A stretch of DNA of 64,000 nucleotides from Thunnus maccoyii (Eukaryota > Chordata > Actinopteri > Scombriformes > Scombridae). The notes under the pieces were generated by a model. That model made no database searches and was not told where the DNA came from. It saw nothing but the letters and a program-made list of their open reading frames with translations. Shown in pieces: positions 27,456 through 37,840 of the stretch. Both the position numbers and the translations under genes were made by a program. The DNA lies in contig NC_056539.1 of assembly GCF_910596095.1 (NCBI RefSeq), positions 23,613,001 to 23,677,000 on the forward strand. Reading direction: 5' to 3'. Numbering within the stretch: position 1 is the first letter of the stretch; every line of letters starts with the position of its first letter.

Positions 27456-27486
27456 TAGATAGATAGATAGACAGACAGATAGCTAG
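27456..27486. repeat. GATA/GACA microsatellite
   Basis: TAGA/CAGA tetranucleotide run ending in GCTAGATG. Confidence 0.75.
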
Positions 27487-27819
27487 ATGTGTCACAGCAG
27501 CCAATAAGTTAAAAAGGGTAAAGGAAAAAATACAGTTAAGGGCTAAATTATATACAATAACTGAATAAATGAAGTCAAATATAAACAAAAAATGAATATA
27601 TGAAGAGCTAAAAGTGCCTTAGTACTTTCTCAACACTCAGAACTCACTAATGTAAACATATAATCTTTATTTATTCATTTCTGTTTATTTACTTATTTGT
27701 TGTCTTCCATTCTCCTGCTTCTGTTGGGGTTTTTTTTTTGTTTTGTTTTGTTTTGTTTTTTAAACATATGATTCTATTCCTGTGCCTTTTATGTTGTTCC
27801 ACTGATTGGGAACCACTAG

Positions 27820-28160
27820 ACTAAACTAGCTAACTGTATATAAAGTAGTTCAAACTAGTTCCATCTCCAGCAGTTTCAACAGTATCATGCTATTTACACA
27901 CTGATGCTTCAGTATTAATAATCCAATGATGTCATATATAATAATATATCAGACAGAGGGACCAAACTACTTCTTTTACTTTAATACTTTAAGTACATTT
28001 GAAAAAATGCTGTTTTTCTGGGTTAGCTGTTATAATAATCTGATTATCTTTGAGTTTTGGACTGTTTGTCAGGCAAAGCAAGTGATTTGAATAAATTTGG
28101 TTAACTGTAATGTGTATTTTTCACTATTTTATGACATTTTATAGAGGAATTCTGATCATA
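27820..28160. mobile_element. Fragments of two dispersed elements
   Basis: 27825-27995 shares ACTGTATATAAAGTAGTT and related text with the AGTGGTGGAAAGT family seen at 34457-34965. 28015-28145 shares TTTTGGACTGTTTGTCAGGC and TTTTTCACTATTTTATGACA with the ~370-bp hAT-like family. Neither has recognisable ends. Confidence 0.45.
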
Positions 28161-28734
28161 AAGAAGGTCTCTTATTGCTGAAATATACCCCTGTTTAAAA
28201 AGACTACAATTACATGTGGCCAGTTTTCCTTTATGCAGTCTTCTAATATTTGGTCTTTGTCGAAACAAACGCTTCCTGTCTGACTTTCTGGCCACATGAT
28301 TAAGACATTCAAGTCTCATGAAATGTGTCAAAATATCTAGACAACTTACAATCATTTTCTCATACCAATATATATAATGACACGACAAATGTTTGCAAAA
28401 TAACATAAAAAATCATCTTTAATCTGTGTTAAATGTGTCAGCATGTGCATAAAAAAATAAGAATGAATTGTTAGAGTTTAATTACAGTTCACTTGGAGTA
28501 ATTAATCTGTACAATTGGATTTAGTAAAATGATAACATGTTATTATCGTATCACAATTAAAATTCCACTGCTAATAAATAACAATATTGAATTAGAGACT
28601 TATACTAAACAGTTGCTCATGATTGAGTCCCAAAATACTTTTTAATTGAGTGAAACTCATCCCACTGCCATTATTACAAGTAACCTTATACAGCCTCACA
28701 AAACACAGGAAAAAACAGAGAATTGAGGTACAAA

Positions 28735-29127
28735 TATCTTTATTTCACATTTCTATGTTGCAGTGCTTTGTTACAATAAGGAGCCTTTCTCAAATGCTTT
28801 AGTCATCGTCGTTACTGTGTAGCTACCTGGCTGTGTAGCCGGCTATATAATGACATATAGAGATATAATGATGAAGGAAACAGCTGATAACAGGAAGCAG
28901 CCTGTGTGTAGATATTAATTATAAAAAAAAACATGTCTGAAAGTATTTATCAAACAATGCAACTGTACAGCTTTACATCCCTTTAGACAGACAGGTATTC
29001 AATAAAACTAAACAGAAATGCATATCTAGTGCTCGTCTGTAGTCCTCTTCCACACAGGTCAGCTTCAGGTGCACCAGAGCCCACATGGAGCTGAAATGCT
29101 GTTTGTGTCAGGTCTGTAAGTCCACAG
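28735..29127 (-). other. Probable 3' UTR of the Dmbx-type gene
   Basis: Directly downstream of the stop codon at 29128-29130. A canonical AATAAA on the minus strand (TTTATT at 28739-28744 on plus) gives a UTR of about 390 bp. Other AT-rich signals exist, so the cleavage site is uncertain. Confidence 0.45.
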
Positions 29128-29622
29128 TTACAACCCCAGGTGAGGGTGAGGCACATCTTTACTTGAACAAGCAGTCTGAAGGGAGAGGCTACAGTTTTTA
29201 GTAACGGACGATGGAGGAACCTCCAGGGCAGAGCTGTGCTGCTGAATGATGGGCCAAAACAACGGGGGGAGGGCGAGCTCGGTGGACAGCATTCCTACAA
29301 CGGGCTGGTGAGGTGCGTGGCTGTAACGCTCCGCTGTCATGAAGGGGAAAAGTGGAGGAGAGTGTAGTCGAAGGGGGCACCTGGGAACATCAGAGTCTGT
29401 ACAGGGGGCGAGAGGGGGGCAAAGATCCCTACTTTTATCCGCCGGAGGAGGGCAGCGAGGAGGAGGGACGTTGCTGTCGGTCTGTGATGCTGAGATGTCC
29501 TGTTTGTCTTCCTCCTGTCTCACTTTGCTGCGGGGTGGCGCCTCCTCCAGACTGTGGTCTCTGGAGGGCGGGGAGCACCTCTGACCTTTACGAAACTTTG
29601 CCCTCCTGTTCTTGAACCACAC
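29128..29622 (-). CDS. Dmbx-type homeobox gene, coding exon 3
   Basis: Encodes residues 115-278. It opens with the end of homeodomain helix 3, [14 protein letters not shown]; the acceptor CTCCAG precedes the valine codon exactly where paired-like genes split the homeodomain. Lysine at homeodomain position 50 (residue 118) is the Bicoid/Otx class. The remainder is Pro/Ser/Cys-rich with acidic patches. The C-terminal OAR motif, which Dmbx1 proteins have (a SIENLRLRAKQH-like helix), is not recognisable; the protein ends [12 protein letters not shown]. The tail is also about 100 residues shorter than in Dmbx1, so this looks like a divergent paralog. Confidence 0.85.
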   Translation of the reverse strand: MWFKNRRAKFRKGQRCSPPSRDHSLEEAPPRSKVRQEEDKQDISASQTDSNVPPPRCPPPADKSRDLCPPLAPCTDSDVPRCPLRLHSPPLFPFMTAERYSHAPHQPVVGMLSTELALPPLFWPIIQQHSSALEVPPSSVTKNCSLSLQTACSSKDVPHPHLGL

Positions 29623-32138
29623 CTGGAGGAGAGTTAGAGAGTTAGTATATTTAATTTAGCACAGTTCACACATGAGGCTGTTTCAACACGCTTTACAATT
29701 AAATTTAAAAGTGAACAGAAAACTAACTTTGAAAGACTGAATTAAAGAAAATGTGAACATATATACAAATTTAGAGGAAATCCTATGACATAAAAAGGAA
29801 AATAAAACAAAAAAGAAGTGATTGACACAACTGCAGCTGCAATGATTCAACAGAAAATTAATCAGCAACTATTTTGATAATCAAATAATCTTTTAGCATT
29901 TTTCCTTAAAACATTTATTGGTTGCAGCCTCTCAAATGTGAGAATTTGAAGCTTAAACTGAATATCTTTGGATTTTGGACTGTTGATCACACAAAAACAA
30001 CATGTCAAGATGTCACCTTGTGCTCTAAGAAATTATAAACAACATTTTTCATTATTTTCTCAAATTTTAAAGACAAAATGATTAATAAATTAATAAATAA
30101 TAATCCATTGTTGCAGCCTTAAGCACAACATTAGAAGTTATTCATTGTCATTGTTAGCAGTAATCAGAGAAGATTGTTTTTATTCCTTAAAATAAGAAAT
30201 ATTTGTGCTCTTAAGATTAATATCATTCATTTTATTTACCCCAATAAAGTTACATGTCTTAGAATTAATTTTTAATATCAAAAGCAGGTGCAGCAGGGTT
30301 TTATAAATGCTTTCCAGGTCTTCGTTTGACCAAAAACCAAAACAGCTATACAAACATGGTTTCAGGTGACAGTCGGGTGTTGGGTGGAGTGAGCTCCGAC
30401 CTGAATGCGAGCCTCAGGCAGGTTGATGCAGATAGCCAGCCTCTCTCTCATGCTGACATCAGGATACTGTGTCTGTTGGAAGGCTTTCTCCAGAGCCTGC
30501 AGCTGGGACACGGTGAACGCCGTGCGGCTGCGGCGCTGCTTCTGCTGGTTGCCATAGCGAGCCTCCAGTATGAGCTCTGGTGGGACGGAGAGAAACAAAA
30601 TATACTCAGAGACAGTAGAGGGTTGTTGAGGAACATCCCTGAGAAGTAGTGTGCACTTTTTTGTTTAGTGGAGGGTTGATTAAATTTGAAGTGATTTTAG
30701 AGTCAACTTTTTATTTGCTGAATAAATTTGTTAGGCTGACAAACAAATGGGTGACAAATTGAGGAAAAACCATCATAGTGTCATAGTAAGGCCACAATGA
30801 GCCACCAGAACAACTTTGCTGCTAGGTGGAATGGATTCTCCATGTTTCTAAAGCAAGAGATACAGTCTTTGGCATTTTGAATGATGGTGGTGGAGACCAC
30901 ATTTGTCCAGAAACTCAAAAAGAGTTTAATCAGTTAGAGATCTGGTGACTGTGAAAGCCACATCATATGATTCATATCAATTTCTTACCCATCAAACCAA
31001 TCAGTGACTCGTTGTTCCCTGTATGGAAGCATCTGAATGTATGTCTCTCAACTTATTTACTCTGGTTTTTCCTTTAATTTGTCACCAATCTGTAAATCTT
31101 TACTGTATAGATCTTTTTAGTGTTGTAAGAACTACAGAGATACTTTACCTGAGTAAAAGTAGCAATGTGTAATGTTATTATATATATTATATCATTGTTT
31201 TATTATTACTGCATTATTTTGTAGCTGGTAGGGATAAAGTTAATTTTAAGTTTTTTATATACTGTTTGATTGGTTAATCTATAACAATGGATCATACAAA
31301 ATAAGATTATCATAGGTTTTCTATGTAAAACCTTTGTAATGAGTGTCTCATTTTGTTTGAATGCAAGAAGTGTGTGTAAGCATAGAGAAAATATTTGCCA
31401 AAATACTATTTAAACCACACATCTATGTTTAAATTACATCCGATATTAAAGTCAGACAGAACAAAAGTTATTTGTAGATTTATCAGGTGCCTTTTTGAAG
31501 AATGTTCTATCTTTGTTTAAGTAATTTACATTGTGCTTCATTCCTGCCGGATGCCGTTGTTCTGTTATGATTGTCTTTACTGTGTGATGATGGTCCTGAG
31601 TCATGAAAAAATCAAAAGCAATCTGAATCTGCAAAGTTATTAATATCTAAAACAGTCCAATTAATTTAATGGAGTAAAAAAGCAAAACATTTTCCTCTAA
31701 AATATAATGAATTAGATGTGTAAAGTGGCTTAAAAGGGAAACACTTTTGAGCACAAATACCTCAAAACGCATTACTTGAGTAAATTTAGTCACTTTTCAC
31801 TTCCCCTCCATCATAACTTCACAGTGTACTAAAACAAATCTGCAGTATATCATATTTTATAACTGATAAGCGGTTAAATAGTTGGAAGTAAATCATTTTT
31901 AACTAAACTGCCGGATGTTTCTTTCTCTATCATGTACAGTATTAGTGTCAGTGCGGGACCCTGGTGACCCACCTGCCAGCCTCTCCGCCACAGACAGGGT
32001 GTGCGCTGTGGGACTGGCTGCAGAGTAAACGTGGTACTGTTCCGCCATCTGGTGGTGCAGGTCGAACAGCATCGAGTTCACACCGCGGAGAGGATACACA
32101 CCTCCGCTGGACTGCCAGCAGAAATTCAAGGAGTTCAT
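29128..32138 (-). CDS. Dmbx-type paired-like homeobox transcription factor (three coding exons, 278 aa)
   Basis: Joined from exons 32138-31973, 30576-30401 and 29622-29128; phases 1 and 0 are consistent. It is expected to act in the nucleus as a DNA-binding regulator. Domain order: an N-terminal segment with [18 protein letters not shown] just before the homeodomain (the hallmark of Dmbx1), the homeodomain at residues 69-128, and a Pro/Ser-rich tail. Within the homeodomain, [12 protein letters not shown] and NLPEAR match Dmbx1 closely, with substitutions elsewhere. Dmbx1 is known to act in midbrain/diencephalon development; whether this paralog does is unknown. Dmbx1 is about 370-380 aa, so this is short. 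It lies between csnk1g2 and rexo1, all on the same strand. Alternatives such as Otx or Prop are less likely because of the pre-homeodomain match. Confidence 0.85.
29832..30121 (-). mobile_element. hAT-like non-autonomous element in homeobox gene intron 2
   Basis: Same family as 59365-59735. Ends are TGCAGCTGCAATGATT and (opposite strand) TAAGGCTGCAACAATGG. Flanking 8-mers GACACAAC and AGCACAAC agree at 6 of 8 positions, so this is an older copy than 23406-23686. Confidence 0.65.
30401..30576 (-). CDS. Dmbx-type homeobox gene, coding exon 2 (most of the homeodomain)
   Basis: 176 bp encoding the last two bases of Glu56 and residues 57-114. It contains [11 protein letters not shown], then the homeodomain arm QRRSRTAFT, helix 1 and helix 2, ending LPEARIQ. 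The acceptor is CCCACCAG and the donor GTCGGA is weaker than average. Joining to exon 3 restores an uninterrupted [10 protein letters not shown]. Confidence 0.93.
30750..31086. mobile_element. MITE with 22-23-bp inverted repeats, in homeobox gene intron 1
   Basis: Begins GGTGACAAATTGAGGAAAA and ends, read on the other strand, GGTGACAAATTAAAGGAAAA, giving near-perfect inverted repeats around a 290-bp non-coding core. No clear target duplication was seen. The core resembles Tc1/mariner-derived teleost repeats, but the superfamily is not proven. Confidence 0.6.
31120..31840. repeat. Fragmentary copy of the AGTGGTGGAAAGT family
   Basis: Segments such as CTTTACCTGAGTAAAAGTAG at the left and CATTACTTGAGTAAATTTAG at the right resemble parts of the repeat better preserved at 34457-34965. 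The middle is not recognisable. Confidence 0.3.
31973..32138 (-). CDS. Dmbx-type homeobox gene, coding exon 1
   Basis: Encodes residues 1-55 plus one base. It starts [20 protein letters not shown] and ends TLSVAERLA, with donor GGTGGG. The start agrees in spacing with Dmbx1, whose leader also has an MN..L/H-rich stretch followed by HxLTLAERLA. No upstream in-frame ATG was found in the flanking intron-like sequence. Confidence 0.9.
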
Positions 32139-32730
32139 GTTGTTGCTAAAGACACAGGAAAAATATCATTAAACTGATTGTATAATAAGAGATATATTAA
32201 GAGAACAAAGAGGCCGCTCCCACTTTCAAATCACAGATAGTCCTTATAGATTAGTGTTTGGGGGTTTTAAAGGTCTGAATACACTTGTTACATCTACATT
32301 TATGGGATAATGAAACAATTACTGAAGAATTCATAAATAAATGAAGATGTTGTTACTTGTTGATTTGACAAAATATCACAATGATGAGCAAAAACAAACA
32401 AAAAAACTAAATACATCTGCGAAAGAACATTATTAAAGGCAATATTAGTTATTATTTGTCCCTAAAGTAGCCAATATAATTATTGCATTTTTGGCTAATT
32501 TGGCTTCTTTGCAATATAGCTGCAAGAAAAATGAGGACTCACTTGAGTGCTCACACCTTGCACCCATTTTATACCTCTATCATATATTTTAGCCATGAAA
32601 ATAACATTTTTGAACTAAAATAACTAAATATTTCACTGATACACATCGCACAATAAACTCAGTTAATTTCTTACTGATGACAACTTTACAAAATATACAG
32701 GTTTTTCCTTGCTTTTTTAAAAATTTTTAC

Positions 32731-32940
32731 CTGATATCCAAATCCCGAGGATGAAGTCCAGGTGCGCCTTTACGCACCGACGCGAGCTGTTAGTCCAATA
32801 TTTCCCAGTCCAGTTTGGGCCTTATCCTGCACAGAAGCGCTCTTTGTCGAGGCACGGATCTAATTCTCCGAAACCATTCTCACCCACGACTATTTAAGAA
32901 GCATTTACCCAGGCTCCCCTTAGCCATTAGCCAATAGAAA
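32731..32940 (-). promoter_or_regulatory. Predicted 5' UTR exon and promoter of the Dmbx-type gene
   Basis: On the minus strand a donor GGATATCAG/GTAAAAAT sets an exon edge at 32731. Upstream is a TATA-like TTAAATA (32891-32897) and, about 35 bp further, an inverted CCAAT (32923-32935 region). The block is GC-balanced compared with its surroundings. A start site near 32860 is inferred from the TATA spacing. Confidence 0.45.
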
Positions 32941-33490
32941 GAAAGGTATTAGCCGGGATTAGGTGGGATGAGGGAAGAGAGGGGGGTTGCAAGGGGCTCA
33001 AGTTTTTGAAACTATTGAACTTGAGAGATTTATGCCAAGGATCCCCCTATAAGCGAGCGTTTCATTCCCTCCCGTTAAAACAATTAAAACAATGTGGTCG
33101 GCTAATCTCCGAGGCAGGACAGATTAAAATAGCAGCCTTTGATTGTCCTCTCCTTCTCAGCCCTCTTTCTCCCATACCGCTGCCTCTGACAGCCTCCCCT
33201 CGGAGGGGGTTTTCTCTAAGGGTTTGTTTTGCTAACAGGCACCATATTTTGCCTATAAACTGTCACCATGTGAAGTTAATCTGAACCTTTACCCATTGAG
33301 AGCTATTTCTTAAGAGCCAGAGGAGCTCAATTAGAAGTCTTCCCAGGAAGAGGCAACCAAACCAAGAAAAACATCAAATCAGCAGAAAGAATTAAGTCCT
33401 CTGATGTTTTTTTTTTATCATTTAATTATTCTGCAGACACAAACAACCACACCGAGATTTTCCATCACTGTCACTTATAGACAATATTCC

Positions 33491-34215
33491 AGTGGTGAAA
33501 GATAACTAAGCACATTTACTCAAACACTTCACTCCATGTACTGTGTTTGGGTATTTTCACTTCTTGCCACGTCATACTTCCACTCCAGTACAATTAATTT
33601 GAATTTTTTCAATTAATTAACACAAAACTAAATATTTCTTACTACATTTCTATTGATATATGTATTTATTCTGTTTGTTTGTTTTCATGTCATTGTCATT
33701 GTCATCATGTTCACCCTTTTGTACAGCACCTACAGTATGTTCACCAATAAAAACAATACTACATTTAATTGAAAGCTGAAGTTATTGGTTATGTGCTGAT
33801 TCCAGTATTACCTTGAACATTTCTACACTTATAAGATATGTAAGTCTAGTTATAGATTAAACTGTAAACTAGAAAAGGTTAACGTTTGTGAAGAAAATGC
33901 TGAAAATGGCTAGGTTCTTTAAAGGTTCAGTTGGTGTAAGTAGTGAAAGCAGGTTAAGTGTCAGTTGATGTATAGAAGCTAAAGACAGTTGATATGGAAG
34001 TTATAATAAGCTTATAAAATATGATGCATTGTTATATCTAAAAACCTCAACCAGCTATAACATTAAAATACTGCTTTAGTAGCTTTAGCATTCAGTAGCA
34101 TTGTAGTTTTGATACATAACTACATTATGTTTTATTTTATTAAGTAAAATTTTGAGAGCTTTTACTTGTAATGGAGTTTTTTTAATAAAAAAAACATTGT
34201 AATCTAGTTTTTCTT
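33491..34215. mobile_element. AGTGGTGGAAAGT-family element, copy A (interrupted)
   Basis: The left end is CAGTGGTGAAAGATAACTAAG. Right-hand text such as TTTTACTTGTAATGGAG at about 34160 is the distal part of the same family. The middle (about 33660-34000) is unrelated or strongly diverged. Confidence 0.45.
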
Positions 34216-34233
34216 ACTCTGTCATGGACGATT

Positions 34234-34457
34234 CAGTGGATTCAGAAAATATTCATACGTTTGTAAATGAGAGATTTCCGTTTTTGATTTTTAATACATT
34301 TGCAAAAACTTCTAAAAACATGTTTTCACTTTGTCATTATGGGTTATCGAGTGTAGACTGATGGGCAAAATGGCAATTTTATCCATTTGAAATTAAAACT
34401 ACAACACAATAAAGTGTGTAGAAAGTGAAGGGGTCTGAATACTTTCTGAATCCACTA
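34234..34457. mobile_element. Tc1-like MITE between two older repeats
   Basis: The left end CAGTGGATTCAGAAAATATTC and the right end (opposite strand) TAGTGGATTCAGAAAGTATTC are inverted repeats. Internal text near 34325 (CACTTTGTCATTATGGGT) is typical of teleost Tc1-like transposon ends. 224 bp, non-coding. Confidence 0.65.
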
Positions 34458-34966
34458 TAACAAAGTACAATTAAGTATGTAGGCTACTTGTTCAGGTACT
34501 TGTGCTTTAGTATCTTATGGTATACGCCACTTTATACTTCTACTTCAGTTCAGAGGAAAATAATATACTTTTCACTTCACTACATTTATTTGACAGTTGT
34601 AGTTACTTTACAAATGAAGATTTAAATACCTATAAAATATAGAAATAAAATAGATGAGCTTATAAAATATAAATTTTTATAGATGAAACTACCTAAAAGT
34701 ATGTGAAATGATTAAAATTATCTCTACCTCGACTAACTACAACAGTAAAATGCTGCTTACAAATCAATGCATCGACAATAATGATCTAATAACATAATAT
34801 GAAATAATATAACACTCAAAGGGTAATTTTTTGCATTGAACACTATTATTTTTGATACACCAAGTACAAAAGGCTATTACTTTTCTGCATAACTGAATGT
34901 TTCTACAGTTGGGTCTTGTTACCTTTACTTCAGTAAAGGGTCTGAATAGTTTTTCCACCACTGTTG
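34458..34966. mobile_element. AGTGGTGGAAAGT-family element, copy B
   Basis: Contains the ordered landmarks of this dispersed teleost family: TACTTCTACTTCAG, CTACATTTATTTGACAG, CTACAACAGTAAAATGCTGC, TAACACTCAAAGGGTAA and the right end TTTTTCCACCACTG. The left end is lost where the Tc1-like MITE lies. A short open frame at 34764-34961 is chance. Confidence 0.6.
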
Positions 34967-35859
34967 TAGGCAGTTAAACCATCTAAATGTACTTTATGTG
35001 GAGGCTGAAGCCTGACAACATCCTTCTTCGGTGCCCTAACTGCCGTTGTACACAATGATGTGAAAATCACAGCACTCACACTGATAAAAATATAATTCTC
35101 ATTACCAAAATTTTACTCATATAGCCCAAAATCAAAAATTTGCATAAGAGGGCTTTAAAATCTGTATAGTATACATCAGCCTCTATCCTTAGACTCAATT
35201 TAGATGAGAAAAAAACTCTTTTCACTGATAAAGAACAAAAGGGGAGGGACCCATTTACCAGGACAGACATGCAATAGGTGTCATATATACAGAGCAGGTG
35301 AACAAGAATAGTTAATCTCATTAAACTTTAATGACAAACAAACAAGGACCTAAGGTTAAGTCTTTAGGAACTGACACTGACTGTAGAGTAGAAACTTACT
35401 GTACAATAAAGTCTTTCCAGATAACAAAGGCAGGCTGAAATATAGAAGTTAAACTCCCAAAAGTTTGTTTGAATATCTCTAAGCTCTGTAACGTACTGTA
35501 ATTCTCTGCAGTTTGATATTTCATTGTGTTGTGAAGGCAAAAAGATGTCAAATCACGTTCTCATCCTACAAACGCATTTTGATGCAAAATACGATGCTAC
35601 AGGTACATTCCTACACCGAAATCAACTGCACACAAACAAATAGCTTGAGGTTATTATCAATATTCACAGATAAACATGTGAGACACCTCCACTGCTGTGT
35701 ACTTTGAGGGTGTAGACCTATAACTATGGTTCACTTCTTCCACTCACACTCGCACACAATCAACTGCTCAGACTTCCAAAATATGTGAAAATGTTTGTGC
35801 TCTTTTTTTCTCCCCTGGCTTTTTTCCTCCTCCTTTCGCTGTTCTTGGCTGTCAAGCTA

Positions 35860-36300
35860 TATTAGTGTCTGATAGAAATAAGTCATTTAGAAGAGGCTCT
35901 GTCGGCCAGCCCCTCAGCCCCACTAAAAGCTCCAGGATTAGGTCCCAGAGGCCTTTGTCTCCGCAGCCCGCAGGATTAGGGGAGATTTACTGCGAGGAGA
36001 GAAAAAAAGTAGTTATTTCATGGCACTTTCATGATGAAACCTGGCCAAAGCTGTGTTGGCTGGGGGGATTATAGGCACACAAAGAGTGTGGTTGTGTGTG
36101 ACCCTCCCCATCCCAGAGCCGCCACCACTGACTCACTCGCTGCCCCCCCTGGATCATTTCCCCTTCTGCGGGCCAGGCAGGGCTCGGCCGGGTTCACCTC
36201 CTACCCATCAAGACGACCAGGGTTCAGCTGAAATGAGTAATGGCTCCTTCAATTAGCTGCTCGGTTCTCAGTCATCTGAAAGCTCGCTGACTGACTGATT
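35860..36300. promoter_or_regulatory. Candidate enhancer upstream of the Dmbx-type gene
   Basis: A GC-balanced, non-repetitive block about 3 kb upstream of the predicted promoter, between AT-rich stretches. It holds two copies of the 10-mer CAGGATTAGG (around 35933 and 35971), a third GGATTA at 36066-36071 and a CAATTAGCTG homeodomain-type site near 36250. GGATTA is the site bound by K50 homeodomains (Otx, Dmbx). Enhancer function is inference; overlapping short open frames have no family resemblance. Confidence 0.35.
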
Positions 36301-37016
36301 GCTTCGTCTTTTAAATTCCCACAACAGCCAGTGAACTCTAAACACAACATCTTATCTCATTAGTCCCTCAGATAACCAGTAGTTTAGTGAATTCCCAGCA
36401 TGAAACAGCTTTTCAACTTGATTTTCTTTTTCATGGTGCAGCAGGACTAATCACCAGCATGTGAGTACCTTGCGTTTAAGACTGAAGTGTAGGTAAATGA
36501 GAAGTTAGTGGATTTTGGTCCCTCCTGTAGTGTTTAAAACCCGCTTAAAAGGAGTTATCCTCCTCTCAGAGGATCCACTTAAACATGCAAGGATTACAGT
36601 GAATAAAAAACAAAGGCTATCCCCGGCTAAGTCGCATCACTGACAACCGTCTCACCACTGAGCAGGTGAAAACTCGCAGGTTTATTAACTGTTGTCACCG
36701 AGCAAGGGGAATTACAGTGAATACAGTGAATAGTCACTGTCAAAACACTCAGTTTTTATCCTTCTTGATGTCAAACAACATGAAGCTTTAAACTTTAGCT
36801 ATTACAAGCCCTGTTAAACATTTTTCTGTACTGTGGGAAACATAAGTTGCATTTACTGCAAATCATTTATTACCAGGCAGCGTTTTACTGAAGCAATGAT
36901 GAAAAAAGCGGTAAAGAAAATTATTTTATGGAATCAATAAGCCTCCAAAAGCCTCCAAAAATAAAATTATTTGATAACCTGATACGCAAAGAGAAAAACA
37001 AATACATTTACACAAT

Positions 37017-37350
37017 TAGGGCTGAAACTACCAATTATTTTTATGTTCAATTAATCTATCAGTTATTTTCTTGATCATTTATCAATCATATGATCTATAA
37101 AAAGTAAGAAAATGAGAAAAAAAAAAGAAAAATCACAAATTCCTAAAGCTCAAGGTGATGTCATCAAATGTCTTGTTTTGTCCGACTAGTTTTCCAAAAT
37201 CAAAAAATGTTCTGTTAAGTTTCACATAAGACAAAGAAAAGCAGCAATCGTTGACAGCTGAGAGGCTTGAATCAGAGAATGTTCAACATATTTCTGAAAA
37301 AAATGGCCTAAATGATCAATTAATTTCCTGTTGATAATCTAATCAATTAA
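37017..37350 (+). mobile_element. hAT-like non-autonomous element
   Basis: Begins TAGGGCTGAAACTACCAATT and carries the family interior (AAGGTGATGTCATCAAATG, CTTGTTTTGTCCGAC). The right end is worn and no duplication was confirmed. Confidence 0.6.
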
Positions 37351-37559
37351 TACACCTGTTGTTTTCAGTTGTTTTACTTGTATTTTCTTTGTTGATGTTT
37401 CAGAAAAATATCTGCATGGATGGAAACTGTGAGGCAGCTGAGATGAGTGAGGGTAGAGGAGGAGTTAAGTTTCTTCTTTTTTTTTTGGTCATTGTCTTCT
37501 TCTTTTGTTGCTAAGAAGTTTTTTGTTAACGTCTCCTGTTTAACAGATGTTTTAGAAAG

Positions 37560-37840
37560 CAAACGCCCTTATGCCCAGCCTTTCTTTAATTGCTTATCAA
37601 TAGTGGAAATTTGTATTGACAAGGGCCTGTCAGGAGGGGACCTTTGTAGTTGTCAGTTATCTCAAAGGAAGGCCCCCTTGGACACAAACTGGATCGATCG
37701 GTATGCAAAACACAATCGAGAGGCCTTTGGGACCGCGACGTTGGTACGTGAGCATGTGGGCCAGGGAGGGGAGAGAGCGGGCGGAGGAGCTAAAGACTTC
37801 TTCATCGGGGGGGGAATCGATAGGGCCGGCTGGCCTTTGA
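37560..37840. promoter_or_regulatory. Candidate conserved non-coding element
   Basis: A non-repetitive block with an abrupt rise in GC and several tight motifs: TTGACAAGGGCCTGTCAGG (imperfect palindrome), GCTTATCAATAGTGG, GATCGATCGG and TGGCCTTTGACC. Open frames here have no family resemblance. Proposed as regulatory because of composition and position upstream of a developmental regulator; conservation was not tested. Confidence 0.3.

Larger units (their letters stand above)
26746..28734. other. Intergenic region between csnk1g2 and the Dmbx-type gene
   Basis: About 2 kb between the csnk1g2 promoter and the homeobox gene's 3' end. It contains a short hAT-type element (27030-27299), a GATA/GACA microsatellite (27456-27486), TTTTG repeats (27731-27760) and transposon fragments at 27820-28160. 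No gene is seen. Confidence 0.7.

Noticed and set aside
29339..29615. Plus-strand frames opposite homeobox exon 3
   Set aside because: Antisense shadows of the coding exon.
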